Source: Flavobacteriaceae bacterium UBA1903
Lineage (GTDB): Bacteria > Bacteroidota > Bacteroidia > Flavobacteriales > Flavobacteriaceae
Length of the DNA: 64,000 nt
Reading direction: 5' to 3'
Assembly: GCA_002337605.1 (NCBI GenBank)
Contig: DDGL01000007.1
Span: forward strand, 186,001-250,000
Every line of letters starts with the position of its first letter. Within the stretch, counting starts at the first letter, position 1. The position numbers and the translations under genes were made by a program. The notes under the pieces are model-generated. The model saw only the letters and a program-made list of their open reading frames with translations, made no database searches and was not told the DNA's origin. Shown here piece by piece: positions 63,367-64,000 of the stretch.

Positions 63367-64000
63367 CTTTTTAGTTTTTCAAGCTGAATGCTTAACTCCT
63401 CATATCTGTCTTTGGCCTCTTGCCCTGGTAGTTGATCGGCTTGACTTACCATATTGTATAAGTAGCCAATCTGTGAAACAAGCATTTGTTGCGGATAGGC
63501 ACCTTCATCGTTTTTAAGTTGTTTTAAATTGCTTTCCAGGGTTGCGATGGTGCTAGGATCTGGACTTGCATTATTGGCTTTTAAGTCTTTCAATTGTGTT
63601 TCCAATTCGTTTTCAAGTTGCTTAGCTTCAGAAAGCAGGAAAAGTACTTTATTCTGAAATGCTAACTGCTTTTTTATATCCTCAACGGTAAAGTTTTCGG
63701 CAAGTACTCTTGGATCAGGCACAATGGTGAACGATTGCTCAAATGTTTTTCCACCAGCCGTTAGTCTGGCAATATAATTCCCAGGGGCTACCATGGGGCC
63801 TCTTTTGTAACGTCTTTTTATATTTTTATCCCAGGCACCACGTTGTTTTAAATCCCAGTCAAACCGATGCAATCCAGGTTCTGAGCTTAATTTTTCATCG
63901 GTATAGCGAAAGATCTGGCTCAATTGCATGTCTTCAACAATAGTTACATCGCTTACCCCCTCTTGCTCCTGTACTTCTGTTTTAATTGTATCTGTTTTAA
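63363..64000 (-). CDS. C-terminal part of a large secreted protein (VPS10/sortilin-like type; partial)
   Basis: The frame stays open to the window edge (213 codons incl. stop, frame continuing). GLHRFDWDLKQRGAWDK, GPMVAPGNYIARLTAGGKT and FTIVPDPRV form the C-terminal beta module seen at the end of large Bacteroidota sortilin/beta-propeller glycosidase-like proteins. The last ~110 residues are a helical segment with DIKKQLAFQNKVLFLL. The start is outside the window, so the Met at 63929 is internal. The stop overlaps the convergent gene by 4 bp. Confidence 0.7.
   Translation of the reverse strand, partial: KTDTIKTEVQEQEGVSDVTIVEDMQLSQIFRYTDEKLSSEPGLHRFDWDLKQRGAWDKNIKRRYKRGPMVAPGNYIARLTAGGKTFEQSFTIVPDPRVLAENFTVEDIKKQLAFQNKVLFLLSEAKQLENELETQLKDLKANNASPDPSTIATLESNLKQLKNDEGAYPQQMLVSQIGYLYNMVSQADQLPGQEAKDRYEELSIQLEKLKS

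Noticed and set aside
63363..63929. A complete 188-aa gene starting at 63929
   Set aside because: The frame runs open to the window edge with no stop upstream of the Met, and the sequence resembles the end of a larger secreted protein.

Overview
The window is a chromosomal segment of a Bacteroidota bacterium, almost certainly a marine-type Flavobacteriaceae. The signs are type IX secretion (T9SS) type B C-terminal domains, PorP/SprF proteins, a giant SprB-repeat adhesin, a TonB receptor with an N-terminal carboxypeptidase-like domain, DUF6090, DUF6265 and Lacal_2735-type small proteins, TAnnTTTG promoter boxes and no clear Shine-Dalgarno sites. The genus cannot be named from sequence alone. 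No rRNA, tRNA, CRISPR array, transposase or integrase was recognised.

Region by region. 1-8.3 kb holds housekeeping and stress genes: an ArsC/Spx-like protein, hibernation factor, TerC, nitroreductase, two related tiny proteins, an Old Yellow Enzyme, an aldehyde dehydrogenase, a Bcr/CflA exporter and a DUF6090 protein. 8.3-14.8 kb is an AT-rich island. Five tightly packed minus-strand genes (CD-NTase-like nucleotidyltransferase, E2-E1-JAB triple fusion, DUF6602 nuclease-like protein, ParB-like protein, HAD phosphatase) sit between two long non-coding flanks full of inverted repeats and shared TTATGTAA motifs. This is the best candidate for an under-described system: a CBASS-like, ubiquitin-like-conjugation immune cassette without any standard CBASS effector. 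14.8-18.4 kb holds an esterase, a solo ExbB-like channel and a LytS/LytTR two-component pair.

18.4-28.2 kb is a sugar locus that I read as sucrose use. A divergent LacI regulator with twin operators faces an apparent operon of TonB receptor, secreted glutaredoxin, SLC45-like importer, invertase-like glycosidase, PfkB sugar kinase, 6-phosphofructokinase and GAPDH, which leads from outer-membrane uptake into lower glycolysis. 28.2-44.8 kb is mixed: LMW phosphatase, a LytTR gene fragment next to a dispersed repeat, a TPR adenylate cyclase, a half-helicase with ThiE, vanadium haloperoxidase-like lipoprotein, large catalase, two DEAD-box helicases, two cold-shock proteins and several lipoproteins.

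45-61.2 kb is a T9SS surface-protein locus with two substrate plus PorP/SprF pairs: a 488-aa Ig-like protein with an 803-aa PorP/coiled-coil/SPOR-like fusion, and a 3223-aa SprB-repeat adhesin with a 322-aa SprF-like protein. A beta-helix-like secreted protein precedes them. 61.2-64 kb has a membrane-anchored winged-helix regulator divergent from a YceI protein, a secreted hypothetical and the C-terminal end of a gene that leaves the window.
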